Source: CAZCPB01 sp044223975 (lineage in GTDB: Bacteria > Planctomycetota > Phycisphaerae > Phycisphaerales > UBA1924). From it: 64,000 nucleotides of DNA. The notes beneath the pieces are model-generated. The model did no database searches. It was not told where the DNA came from and saw only the letters and a list, made by a program, of their open reading frames with translations. The DNA lies in NCBI GenBank assembly GCA_044223975.1, contig JBGALI010000008.1:1-64000 (forward strand). The letters run 5' to 3'. Shown here piece after piece: positions 43,726 to 52,800 of the stretch. The translations under genes were made by a program, and so were the position numbers. Each line of letters starts with the position of its first letter. The first letter of the stretch is position 1.

Positions 43726-44415
43726 TCACGGAACGATCCAGACCATGCGGGTCATCTCGCGCGGGGACTGGTCCACCGGGCCCTGGTACTCGACGACCAC
43801 GGTGACCCGGAGCGGGTACTGGTCCACGGTGCGTCCGGGGAACGAGCCCGCGGGCGCTTCGAAATACCCGTGGTCGCGCACGGTCGTGAAGTTGAAGGGG
43901 TCCACCTTGTCGACGTACACGGTCTGCGACCAGCCCGGCAGCGGGACGGGCGCCCCGTCGCCGTCGTTGAGCGGGTTGCCGTTCTTGTCAGTGGCCTGGA
44001 CGAGGTCGCCGAACGAGTTGATGGGGCCGGGGAAGTCGCCCCCGTCGCCGAACTTGGTGCCGTCGAGGTCGTCGATGTCGTCGATGTCCTGGACCGTGAC
44101 TTCGCCGTTCTCGCGCCCCCAGCCGTGCAGCGTGGCGCCGCCGCCGGTGCCCTGCAGGTACAGGCCGGTGACGGGGTCGTGGCGCGGCAGGCGCCTGGAC
44201 ATCTCCCGGACCTCGTTGGCCAGGAGCGTGGCGGTGGCGGCCTGGCTCGACCAGGCGTTGTTCTTGATGAAGGAGTTCTGGGCCTCGACGAAGGCCAGGA
44301 CGCCCACGCCGATGATCACCAGCGCCATGGAGGTTTCGAGAAGTGTGAAGCCGGCGCGGTGAGGCGTCCGAGCGAAACCGCGGCCGGCACGATCACGGAG
44401 AGTCCTCTGGTTCAT
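43726..44415 (-). CDS. GspI/PilV-like minor pseudopilin
   Basis: A 229-residue protein with a class III leader ending in HRAGFTLLETSMALVIIGVG. Phe+1 and Glu+5 are present, and the TLLE-SMALVIIG pattern is that of GspI/PilV. An Asp-rich stretch (DIDDIDDLDGTKFGDGGD, about 115-132) could bind Ca. The ATG at 44415 was chosen over a GTG 12 bases upstream because a GGAGG lies 11 bases ahead of it. It sits between the GspF-like gene and the PilX-like gene in the operon. Confidence 0.78.
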   Translation of the reverse strand: MNQRTLRDRAGRGFARTPHRAGFTLLETSMALVIIGVGVLAFVEAQNSFIKNNAWSSQAATATLLANEVREMSRRLPRHDPVTGLYLQGTGGGATLHGWGRENGEVTVQDIDDIDDLDGTKFGDGGDFPGPINSFGDLVQATDKNGNPLNDGDGAPVPLPGWSQTVYVDKVDPFNFTTVRDHGYFEAPAGSFPGRTVDQYPLRVTVVVEYQGPVDQSPREMTRMVWIVP

Positions 44416-44524
44416 GCGCTCGCCCACCTCCCGCCCGCGCCCTCGCGGCCGACCCGTCGGGCCCCGGGGACCGCTCCGCGCGGAGCGTCCCTTGTCGGCG
44501 GTCCCTTCGTAGAGAGGGCATCGG

Positions 44525-45751
44525 CTACTTGACGATCTGGCTCATCTTGAAGATGGGCAGGATGACGGCCATAGCGATGAAGCCGACGACTGATCCCATC
44601 ATGAGGATCATGACGGGCTCGATCATGCTGGTCATCGCCTTGATGTTGTCCCGTAACTGCTTGGCGTAGTAGGTGGAGATCTCGTCGAGCACCTCGCCGA
44701 GCTTACCGGACTCCTCGCCCGCCGAGATCATCTGCGTCACGGCGCGGGGCAGGAGGTTGTCCTTGAGCAGCGGGGCGGTGATCTTCTTGCCCTGCTTGAC
44801 GCTGGTGTACACGCGCCGCCACATGCCCTTGAAGATCTGGTTGCCAGAGATGTCGCCGGTGATCGCCAGCGTGTCGAGCATGGGAACGCCCGCGTTGATG
44901 AGCTGCCCCATGGTCTGGAGCGAGCGGCTGATGTAGAGCGAACGGAACATGTTCTTGACGACGGGGATCAGGAGCTTCATGCGGTCCACCCAGAACGAGC
45001 CGAGCTCGGTCTTGCAGAACGCGTAGGCGGCGCCGAAGAGCACGACCACGCTGCCGACGATGTACGGCCAGTAGGCGATCAGGCTCTTGGAGAGGTTCAT
45101 CAGGAACTTGGTGGCCCAGGGGAGGATGTCCTCCTTGCCCTCGAAGACGGCGTAGAAGCGGGGGAGCACGAAGGTGAGCAAGAAGACCGTGACGCACACG
45201 GCCAGGGTTCCGATGATGCCGGGGTAGATCGCCGCGCCGATCACCATCTTGCGGGTCTCGATCTGCTGGCCGATGTAGGCGGCGATGCGGTCGAGCATCT
45301 TGGCGAAGCTGCCGGACATCTCCGACGCCTTGACCATGTTGATGTAGAGCGGGTTGAAGAGCTTGGGGTGCTTGGCGATCGCCTCCGAGAACTGCTTGCC
45401 GCTCTCGACGTCGGTCTTGAGGCCGACGATGATGCGCTGGAACCCCTTGTGGGCGGACTGCTCGGCGATGCCGTCGAGGGCCGAGCGCAGGTTGATGCCG
45501 GCGCGGATCATGACGGCCAGCTGGGTGGTGAAGTCCAGGACGTGCTTCTGGCTGGGCTTGCCCGCGTTCATCTCGCGGAGCTTGCCCATGATGCCGCCGG
45601 CCGAGATCCCCCCGATGATGGGGGACAGCGAGAGGACGTGCATGCCCTGGCCGCGCAGCACCGTCGCGGCTGCCGCGGCGGTCTCCGCGGCGAGCACGCC
45701 GGCCTGCACCTGACCCTGCGCGTTACGGACCTGGTACCGGTAGTTGGCCAT
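44525..45751 (-). CDS. GspF/PilC-family inner-membrane platform protein
   Basis: A 408-residue polytopic protein with two T2SSF repeats (about 75-200 and 275-400): DFTTQLAVMIRAGINLRSAL and LYISRSLQTMGQLINAGVPM. Three membrane helices are placed as in PilC/GspF. It anchors the assembly ATPase and the pseudopilus base at the inner membrane. The PilT gene lies upstream in the operon, and the 138-bp gap between them holds a long palindromic element. The ATG has only a weak AAAAAGA upstream. Confidence 0.92.
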   Translation of the reverse strand: MANYRYQVRNAQGQVQAGVLAAETAAAAATVLRGQGMHVLSLSPIIGGISAGGIMGKLREMNAGKPSQKHVLDFTTQLAVMIRAGINLRSALDGIAEQSAHKGFQRIIVGLKTDVESGKQFSEAIAKHPKLFNPLYINMVKASEMSGSFAKMLDRIAAYIGQQIETRKMVIGAAIYPGIIGTLAVCVTVFLLTFVLPRFYAVFEGKEDILPWATKFLMNLSKSLIAYWPYIVGSVVVLFGAAYAFCKTELGSFWVDRMKLLIPVVKNMFRSLYISRSLQTMGQLINAGVPMLDTLAITGDISGNQIFKGMWRRVYTSVKQGKKITAPLLKDNLLPRAVTQMISAGEESGKLGEVLDEISTYYAKQLRDNIKAMTSMIEPVMILMMGSVVGFIAMAVILPIFKMSQIVK

Positions 45752-45763
45752 GGGTCTTTTTAG

Positions 45764-45883
45764 AAGTCACGGAGTGACGGAGTGACGAAGTGACGAAGCG
45801 CCCCGCGGCGTTCGCATCACCTTGTCCCGGCGTCCACCTCCGTCACTTCGTCACTCCGTCACAGAGACACTTCGTCACTTCTT
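45764..45883. repeat. Palindromic octamer-repeat element between pilT and the gspF-like gene
   Basis: The left arm (45764-45800) is four tandem units of TGACGRAG type. The right arm (45837-45883) is at least five units of the complementary CTYCGTCA type. Positions 45774-45795 and 45841-45862 are a perfect 22-bp inverted repeat with a 45-bp loop. It begins 13 bases upstream of the gspF-like start and ends about 7 bases after the pilT stop, so it is transcribed within the operon and should fold strongly in the mRNA. Confidence 0.92.
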
Positions 45884-45889
45884 CACCAC

Positions 45890-46945
45890 TCACGCCGCCA
45901 GCTGGCGCTCCAGCTTGTCGGGGAACGCGGCCTGGGCGATCGCGTCTTCCTTGCTGATCATGCCGTTGAAGTAGAGCTCGGCGATCGACGCGTCCAGCGT
46001 GCTCATGCCGATCGCGCGGTTGGTCTCGATCACGTTGGGGATTTCGAAGGTGCGCGCCTCGCGGATCAGGTTGCGCACCGCGGGCGTGCACAGCAACACC
46101 TCGACCGCGGGCACCATGCCGGGGCGGTCGACGCGGCTGAACAGGGTCTGGCTGACCACCGCCTGCAGCGTGTTGGCGAGCATCGAGCGGATCTGGTTCT
46201 GCTGGCCCGCGGGGTACATGTCGATGATGCGGTCCACGGTCTGCGACGCGTTCACGGTGTGCAGGGTCGAGAGCACGAGGTGGCCCGTCTCGGCGGCCGA
46301 GATCGCCAGGCTGGTGGTTTCGAGGTCTCGCATTTCGCCCACCAGCACGATGTCGGGGTCCTGGCGCAGGCAGTGCTTGAGGCCCGAGCCGAAGGAGGGC
46401 ATGTCCTGGCCGAGCTCGCGCTGCTCGATGAGGCACTGCTCGCTCTTGAACGTGTATTCGACGGGGTCTTCCAGCGTGATGATGTGCTTGCGGTAGCGCT
46501 GGTTCATCGCCTGGATCATGGCGGCGAGCGTCGTTGACTTACCCGAGCCGGTGTCGCCGGTGACGAGCACCAGGCCGCGGGGCAGGTAGGTCATGCGGGC
46601 GATGACCTCGGGAAGGTTGAGCGCCGAGAGCGGCGGGACCTTCGTCTTGATCATGCGCATGGCCAGGCCGACCGTGCCGCGCTGCATGTGACCGTTCACA
46701 CGGTAGCGGGCAAGGCCGGGAACTTCGTAGGAGAAGTCCGCGTCCCTGATCTTGTGGAAGTTGGCGATGGCCTCGGCGGGCGCCATCTGCTCCATGAACG
46801 CCATCGCCTGCTCGGGGGTGATGACGAACGGGTCCATGGGCTGAATGACCTGGTGCACGCGGATGGTCGGGGGTTGCCCGGCCACGAGGTGCACGTCGGA
46901 CGCGTTCAGCTCATACGCCTTCTTGAGGATGTCGTGCAGTTCCAC
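45890..46945 (-). CDS. pilT: Type IV pilus retraction ATPase PilT
   Basis: A 351-residue secretion-superfamily ATPase. It has an N-terminal PAS-like part (ASDVHLVAGQPPTIRV), Walker A GDTGSGKST, Asp box ITLEDPVEY, Walker B DIVLVGEMRDLET, His box LVLSTLHTVNA and the PilT-specific AVRNLIRE motif near the C-terminus. It depolymerises the pilus and powers twitching or DNA uptake in known systems. The GTG at 46945 has GAGGGAG eight bases upstream, and the family begins here. It is the first gene of the operon pilT, gspF-like, pseudopilin, PilX-like, GspJ-like. No PilB was seen in the window. Confidence 0.93.
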   Translation of the reverse strand: MELHDILKKAYELNASDVHLVAGQPPTIRVHQVIQPMDPFVITPEQAMAFMEQMAPAEAIANFHKIRDADFSYEVPGLARYRVNGHMQRGTVGLAMRMIKTKVPPLSALNLPEVIARMTYLPRGLVLVTGDTGSGKSTTLAAMIQAMNQRYRKHIITLEDPVEYTFKSEQCLIEQRELGQDMPSFGSGLKHCLRQDPDIVLVGEMRDLETTSLAISAAETGHLVLSTLHTVNASQTVDRIIDMYPAGQQNQIRSMLANTLQAVVSQTLFSRVDRPGMVPAVEVLLCTPAVRNLIREARTFEIPNVIETNRAIGMSTLDASIAELYFNGMISKEDAIAQAAFPDKLERQLAA

Positions 46946-47240
46946 GAATCGCGCTCCCTCGGGGAACAGGGCCCGTACCCCCGTCACAGCACGGGGTTCG
47001 ACGTCAAGTCATCGGCCCATCGGTGCGTGGGGTTCACCCGCCTACCCAGCCGCTACGCGAGGGAAAGCGCACCATCCGCGCCGCGAGGTCACCGTGGGCG
47101 CACGAGTCGTTCCAGTCGTTACAGACGGACCCACGAGACGCCGTCGGGTGCGTGCGGGCCCGTGGTGCGTCCGCCCGTCACGGCGTGGTGGGTGCGATGC
47201 GGCGCTGGTCGCGGACCCCAAAGTCGACGGGCCTCGCGGA
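46946..47240. other. Leader region upstream of pilT
   Basis: This 295-bp gap lies between the rnhA stop and the pilT start, both on the minus strand. No gene was recognised. It must contain the control region of the pilus operon. A TTGACG (about 47006-47001 on the minus strand) has no good -10 at the right distance, so no promoter is called. Confidence 0.4.
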
Positions 47241-47696
47241 CTACGCCCTGACGAGGGCTTCTCGGGCGGCAACGGCCAGGCGGTCGCACCGCTCGTTCTC
47301 GGGGTGCTCGTTGTGCCCGCGGATCCAGTGGAAGCGGACGTCGTGAGAGGCGGCCAGTTCATCGAGCCGCTCCCAGAGGTCGCGGTTCTTGACGGGCTTC
47401 TTGTCGGCGGTCTTCCAGCCGCGCGACTTCCAAGCCTTCATCCACTCCTTCAGGCCGTTGAGGACGTACTGCGAGTCGGAGTAGAGCTCGACGCGCGAGG
47501 GGCGGGTCAGGGCCGACAGCCCCTCGATGACGGCCATCAGCTCCATGCGGTTATTGGTGGTGTCGGGCTCGGCCCCGGACTTCTCCCGCTCGGTGCCGCT
47601 GGCGGGGTGCTTGAGGACATAGGCCCACCCGCCCGGCCCTGGATTGCCGGAACAGGCGCCGTCGGTGTAGAGCTCGACGTGGGGGTGGGGCTCCAT
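47241..47696 (-). CDS. rnhA: Ribonuclease HI
   Basis: A 151-residue nuclease that cuts RNA in RNA-DNA hybrids. The four catalytic acids are in place: D12 (LYTDGACSGNPGPGGW), E52 (NNRMELMAVIEGL), D74 (LYSDSQYVLNG) and D138 (ENERCDRLA). The basic handle region (WKSRGWKTADKKPVKN) is also present. Length matches E. coli RNase HI. The ATG at 47696 is the family start. It follows the glycogen synthase gene by 22 bp on the same strand and is probably co-transcribed. Confidence 0.96.
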   Translation of the reverse strand: MEPHPHVELYTDGACSGNPGPGGWAYVLKHPASGTEREKSGAEPDTTNNRMELMAVIEGLSALTRPSRVELYSDSQYVLNGLKEWMKAWKSRGWKTADKKPVKNRDLWERLDELAASHDVRFHWIRGHNEHPENERCDRLAVAAREALVRA

Positions 47697-47718
47697 GGGG
47701 GCGGAGTGTAGCGGGCGA

Positions 47719-49596
47719 TCAGGCCGGCGCGGCGGTGTGTTCGGTCGAGCGTCCCAGGTCCAGGGCGTGCTCGGCGATCGAGCGCTCCAGCGCCAGGTCG
47801 TGGGCCCGGTGGTACGCGCCCACGAGCTTGGGCCAGTCAAACTCCCATGACTTGGAGTCGACCGCGTTGCGCAGGGCGATGCGCTCGCGCCGGTCCATGC
47901 GGCAGAACTCCAGCAGCAGGCGGGCAAGGTCCGCCGCGGCATCGAAATAGCCCCTGCCGCGCCGGCCCAGCACGACCAGCCCGTTGCGGTCGTGGTCGGG
48001 CATGTGCTCCTGGAGATACCGACCGAACCCGGCGAGGTCGCTGGTGATCGACGGGATCCCCATGGCGGCGCACTCGAGGGGCGTGTAGCCCCAGGGCTCG
48101 TAGGCGCTGGGGAACAAGCCGAGGTGACAGCCGCGGACGAACTGCTCGTAGTCCACGCCCCACAGCGGGCTGGTCGGGGTGATGAACTCGGGGTGGTAGA
48201 CGATCTTGACGGGGTCTTCGGGCCGGTTGATGAGCCCGAGCTGGCGGAGCTGGTTGAGGACGGGGTCGTTCTGGTCGTCCTCGAGGATGTGGGTGACGAC
48301 CATGGGCAGGCAGGATTGCTTGAGCGCCTGCTGCGTGCGGCGGTAACGCAGGACCGATGATTCGTCGACGAGGTCGTCGAGCTTGAGCTTGGCGCCCGAC
48401 GCGGCGCGGGCGGCGAGGCGTTCGCCGACCTCCTCGGTGATGTGGCGGCAGACATCGCGGAGCTTCTCGAGCACGCCGCGCTTCTCGAGGGCCAGCGGAT
48501 TGAGCGACTTGACCGCGCGGTTGGTGACGATGAAGAACACCACGTTGCCCGCGCGGAGGCTGTCGTCGTTCTGCCGTGACTTGAGCTCGGCGTTGAGCCG
48601 GGCCATGGCCTCGAGGCAGAGGTCAAAGCCCTTGTTGCGGGGCTCGAACCGGCCGCTGGTGAAGAAGTACAGCGTCTTGTCGAGGTCGAGCGGGTAGCTG
48701 GGGAAGAAGTGGCCCATCACGAAGCGGTGGATCGCTTCCTTGCTCACCGCGTGCTGGTTCTGCTGGTCGTGGGCGAGGTTGTAGCGTGAGACGTTCAGCC
48801 CGTTGGGCGTGACGACGTCGACCGGACGGCCCAGCAGCGAGGCGCACTCCTCGGCGGTGATGCTCGAGACGGTAGTGAACACGTGGGCGCCATGGGCGCA
48901 GGCACGCTCGATCGAGTGCTGCGTGCGGACGTTGTACCGCCCCGCAAGATCGGCCTGATCCATCCACGCGAGGCGGTCGTAGAAGTGCTCATCCCCCGCG
49001 GCGATGTAGCGGCCCAGGAGGGTGGCGTGGGTGGTGAAGATGGTCGCGACCTGGGCCCGTTCGCGGCGCAGCATCGGGATCGCAAGGCCCGCCATCCACT
49101 CGTGGAATTGGGCGATGATCGGCGCGTGGGCCGTGCCGCCCTTCACGCGAGCGGGCGCGGCGGGGGTCTGCTGGCGGTGCTCGGCGAGGGCGTTGAGCAG
49201 GCGGCGCACCGCTTCGGCGAACGACACGACGTCGTTCACCAGCCCGTCGTTGCCCGGGGTCTCGATGCCGTGCTCGTTCCACAGCCTGAACTTCACCTCG
49301 CCCAGGCGTTCCCACGGCAGGTGGTATTCCAGCAGCATCACGCGCGGCCGGCCGTTGACCAGCCAGCGCCCGTGATGCACCGTCAGGCCCTGCTCCTTGA
49401 GCGATGCGAGTGCCCGGGCGATCCACGAGCCGGGGCGCGTTTCTTCGAATTCGAGCTGGGCCTTGCTGGGCACCCATGGCCCGACGAGGCAGTACCGATC
49501 CCCCCAGCGCTCGGTCATCGACGGGGCCTTGGAGCGGATGACCTGGTAGATGCCGCCGACCTGGTTGCAGACCTCCCAAGCGACCTCGAAGAGCAT
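47719..49596 (-). CDS. Glycogen synthase of eukaryotic type (GT3 family)
   Basis: A protein of about 625 residues. It matches animal/fungal glycogen synthase rather than bacterial GlgA: EVAWEVCNQVGGIYQVIRSK at the start, FHEWMAGLAIPMLRR, ATIFTTHATLLGRYIAAG, VFTTVSSITAEE, VVTPNGLNVSRYN, LDKTLYFFTSGRFEPRNKG and VRGCHLGLFPSAYEPWGYTP. The two catalytic glutamates fall in YEPWGYTPLE (about 498-508). GT3 enzymes use UDP-glucose. The regulatory arginine cluster of the eukaryotic enzymes is only partly kept: RRERIALRN is present, but the last arginines are replaced (AVDS). The ATG at 49596 gives a very short N-terminus; the frame is open to 49920, so an upstream GTG near 49717 is possible. No other glycogen gene is nearby. 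Confidence 0.9.
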   Translation of the reverse strand: MLFEVAWEVCNQVGGIYQVIRSKAPSMTERWGDRYCLVGPWVPSKAQLEFEETRPGSWIARALASLKEQGLTVHHGRWLVNGRPRVMLLEYHLPWERLGEVKFRLWNEHGIETPGNDGLVNDVVSFAEAVRRLLNALAEHRQQTPAAPARVKGGTAHAPIIAQFHEWMAGLAIPMLRRERAQVATIFTTHATLLGRYIAAGDEHFYDRLAWMDQADLAGRYNVRTQHSIERACAHGAHVFTTVSSITAEECASLLGRPVDVVTPNGLNVSRYNLAHDQQNQHAVSKEAIHRFVMGHFFPSYPLDLDKTLYFFTSGRFEPRNKGFDLCLEAMARLNAELKSRQNDDSLRAGNVVFFIVTNRAVKSLNPLALEKRGVLEKLRDVCRHITEEVGERLAARAASGAKLKLDDLVDESSVLRYRRTQQALKQSCLPMVVTHILEDDQNDPVLNQLRQLGLINRPEDPVKIVYHPEFITPTSPLWGVDYEQFVRGCHLGLFPSAYEPWGYTPLECAAMGIPSITSDLAGFGRYLQEHMPDHDRNGLVVLGRRGRGYFDAAADLARLLLEFCRMDRRERIALRNAVDSKSWEFDWPKLVGAYHRAHDLALERSIAEHALDLGRSTEHTAAPA

Positions 49597-49865
49597 GGTG
49601 CCGCCGGGCGCGGCATCGTCCTGGTGGTCGATGCCCGCGACCCCGTTGGACGTCGCCGCAGGCGCGGACCCGCCGCCGCCACCGGTGCTGATCGGATGTT
49701 CAAGTCGCTCGCCCACCGCGGACCGCCTGATCCGGGCGCGGCAGGACTCCGGCCTGCTCTGCCCGTTCGAGTGGGGCAGGTGTCCCACCTGCCATCCCTG
49801 CATCTCCGTTCCCGACGCTCCAGTGTACGCGACCAATCGCCCCGCGCCCCCTGTATGATCGCCGC
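49597..49865. other. Divergent region between glycogen synthase and purL
   Basis: This 269-bp gap may contain the true N-terminus of the glycogen synthase and must hold the promoters of both genes. It contains one copy of the GTGGGGCAGG palindromic repeat. No further gene was recognised. Confidence 0.5.
49771..49793 (+). repeat. Dispersed palindromic repeat, GTGGGGCAGG family
   Basis: GTGGGGCAGG-TG-TCCC-ACCTGCC. GGCAGGTG and CACCTGCC form a perfect 8-bp stem around TCC. It matches the copy at 22351-22373 at 19 of 23 positions. It lies 72 bases before purL. Confidence 0.75.
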
Positions 49866-52800
49866 ATGCCCCGCGTACATCGCATCGAAGTCGGCGTCCG
49901 CCCCGGCCTGCCCGATCCACGCTCCGACGCGGTGGTCCGCGGGGCGGGCTCCCTCGGAGTGTCCCTGCGCAGCGCCCGGGCCCGGCGTGTGTATCTGGTT
50001 CAGGGAGATTTCAGCGGGCCGCAGGTCGAGGCGGTGCGGGAGCGGCTGCTGGCCGACCCGGTGACCGAATCGGGAGAGCTCGGCGCGGCGGCGTGCGAAG
50101 CTGGCTGCAGTATCGTTGAGGTTCACCCCCTCCCGGGCGTGATGGACCCTGCCGCGCAGTCCGTGCGCCAGGCGATCGCGGACCTCGTGCCAGGGATCGA
50201 GGTGCAGGTGTCCACGGGGTGGCGGTACGACCTCGGCGGCGTGGAGCCCGCGGCGGCGGGGGATCTGGCCCGCCGGATGCTCGCCAACACGGTGGTGCAG
50301 GCGGTGCACGAGCGGCCGTTCGTGCCCGAGTCGCTGCCACGGGGGACGGATTACACGCTGAACGTGCGCCGACTGGCGATCCGCGACCTCAGCGACGGCG
50401 AGCTGATGAAGCTCTCGCGCGAGGCGCACCTGTTCCTGAGTCTGGCGGAGATGAAGGCGGTGCAGGCGGAGTACCGCACGCTGGGGCGCGACCCGACGGA
50501 CATCGAGATCGAAACGATCGCGCAGACGTGGTCCGAGCACTGCGTGCACAAGACGCTCAAGAGCAGGATTGTGTACAGAAGTGACGGGACGGAAGGGCAA
50601 AGCGACGGAGCGACGAAGCCACGCAGTGAAGGCGCGCGGAAGGCTTCGGAACCAGGGATGTTCGAGATTCACCTCGGCGCACCGGGTGGCGGCGCCGGCG
50701 CTCCACGACCGGTTGGTTCGGCGGCGGCGAGCGGGCGATCTGATGCGACGCTCCTGCCTCGCGACCCCATCGACTGGACGAATCGGCCCGGCCACACGGT
50801 CAACCCCGACGGGTCGGTCACCATCGACAACCTGCTCAAGAGCACGGTCGCCGCGGCAACGCACGAGCTGATCGCGGGCGGGATCGACTGGGCGCTCAGC
50901 GTCTTCAAGGACAACTCCGGGGTGATCGCGCTCGACGAAAACTGGGGCGTGTGCATCAAGGTCGAGACGCATAACCATCCGAGCGCCATCGAGCCCTACG
51001 GCGGCGCGGCAACGGGGATCGGGGGTTGCATCCGCGACGTGATGGGAACGGGCCTTGGGGCCAAGCCGATCGCCAGCACGGACGTGTTCTGCGTGGCGAC
51101 GCCCGGGTCGTGGGATCAGGGGACCGCCTCGGAGCGCCCGCTTCCACCCGGAACGCTGCACCCCCGGCGCGTGCTCGAGAACGTGGTGGCCGGCGTGCGC
51201 GACTACGGCAACCGCATGGGCATCCCGACCGTCAGCGGTGCGGTCAGCTTTGACGATCGGTACATTGGCAACCCGCTGGTGTTCTGCGGCTGCATCGGGG
51301 TGATCCCGAGGACCAAGGTCAAGGGCGCCGCGCGGCCCGGCGACCGGATCATCGCGCTGGGCGGCAGGACCGGGCGCGACGGCATCCATGGCGCCACGTT
51401 CTCGAGCGCGGAACTCGAGCACACGGCCGCGGACGAGTTCGGGCACGCGGTGCAGATCGGCAACGCGATCGAGGAGAAGCGCGTGCTCGACGCAATCCTG
51501 CGGGCCCGCGACGAGGACCCGCGCGGGCCGTTGTTCAGCGGCCTCACGGACTGCGGTGCCGGCGGCTTCTCCTCGGCGGTGGGGGAGATGGGCGGCACGA
51601 TCGGCGCCGAGGTGCACCTGGACCGTGCTCCGCTCAAGTACAGCGGGCTGTCGCACGCGGAGATCTGGATCAGTGAGGCGCAGGAGCGCATGGTGCTGGC
51701 CGTGCCGCCGCAGAATCTCGCGCGCCTGAAGGCGATCTGCGCCGAAGAGCACGTCGAGGTCGCCGACCTCGGACACTTCGGCACCGAGGGCGCGGAGCTG
51801 CGCCTGGTGTACAACGGCACGACGGTCGGCTCGCTGCCGATGCACTTCCTTCACGAAGGAATCCCGACCCCCACGCGCGTGGCGAAGTGGGGAGGAAGTG
51901 ACGGAGTGACGAAGGGACGAAGTGACGAGGGAACGACCTCGCGCACCCCTTCTTCCACTCCGTCACTGCGTCACTCCGTCGCTTCGTCACTGTTGGCCCT
52001 TCTCTCCCACCCCGACATCGCCAGCAAGCACTGGATCATCCGCCAGTACGACCACGAGGTGCAGGGCGCAACAGTGCTCAAGCCGCTGGTCGGCCCGGGC
52101 TCACGCGGGCCGGGTGATGCCAGCGTGCTTGAGCCGATCGCGGGCACCGGGCGCGGCATCGCGATCTCGCAGGGTCTGCAGACCGGCATCGGCGACCCGG
52201 CGATCGGCGGCGACCCGTACCTGATGACGCTCGCGGCGATCGACGAGTGCGTGCGGAACTTGGTGTGCGTCGGGGCCGACCCGTCGCGCATCGCGATCCT
52301 CGACAATTTCTGCTGGCCAAGCTGCGAGAAGCCGGAGAACCTCGGCGGTCTGGTGCGCGCGGCCGAGGCCTGCTACGACGGGGCCAAGGCGTACAAGACC
52401 CCGTTCGTGTCGGGCAAGGACTCACTCAACAACCAGCTCAAGATCGAGGACCCGGCGACGGGCCAGGTCCGCGTCATCGAGATCCCGCCGACGCTGCTCG
52501 TCACGGGCATGGGCATCGTGCCGTCGGTGGCACGCTGCGTGACGATGGACGCGAAGCAGTCGGGGAACTCGCTGCTGTTGATCGGCGAGACCAGGCCGGC
52601 CATGGGAGGCTCGTGCTACCAGCGGCTGTTCGGACTGCCGCCGGAGCCCGAAGGCGCCAGCCCCGGGGCATCGCTGGTGCCCGTGACGGACCTCGATGCC
52701 GGTCCCCGCACCGCCCGAGCCGTGGCCGAACTCATCCGCCAGAGTCTGTTGCTCGCGTGCCACGATTGCTCCGATGGCGGGCTGTTGGTGGCGGTGGCGG

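Noticed and set aside
45764..45883. CRISPR array
   Set aside because: Units are 8 bp with no spacers, arranged as inverted arms; no cas genes are nearby.
49515..51854. Minus-strand frame opposite purL
   Set aside because: Antisense shadow; purL motifs are unbroken on the plus strand.
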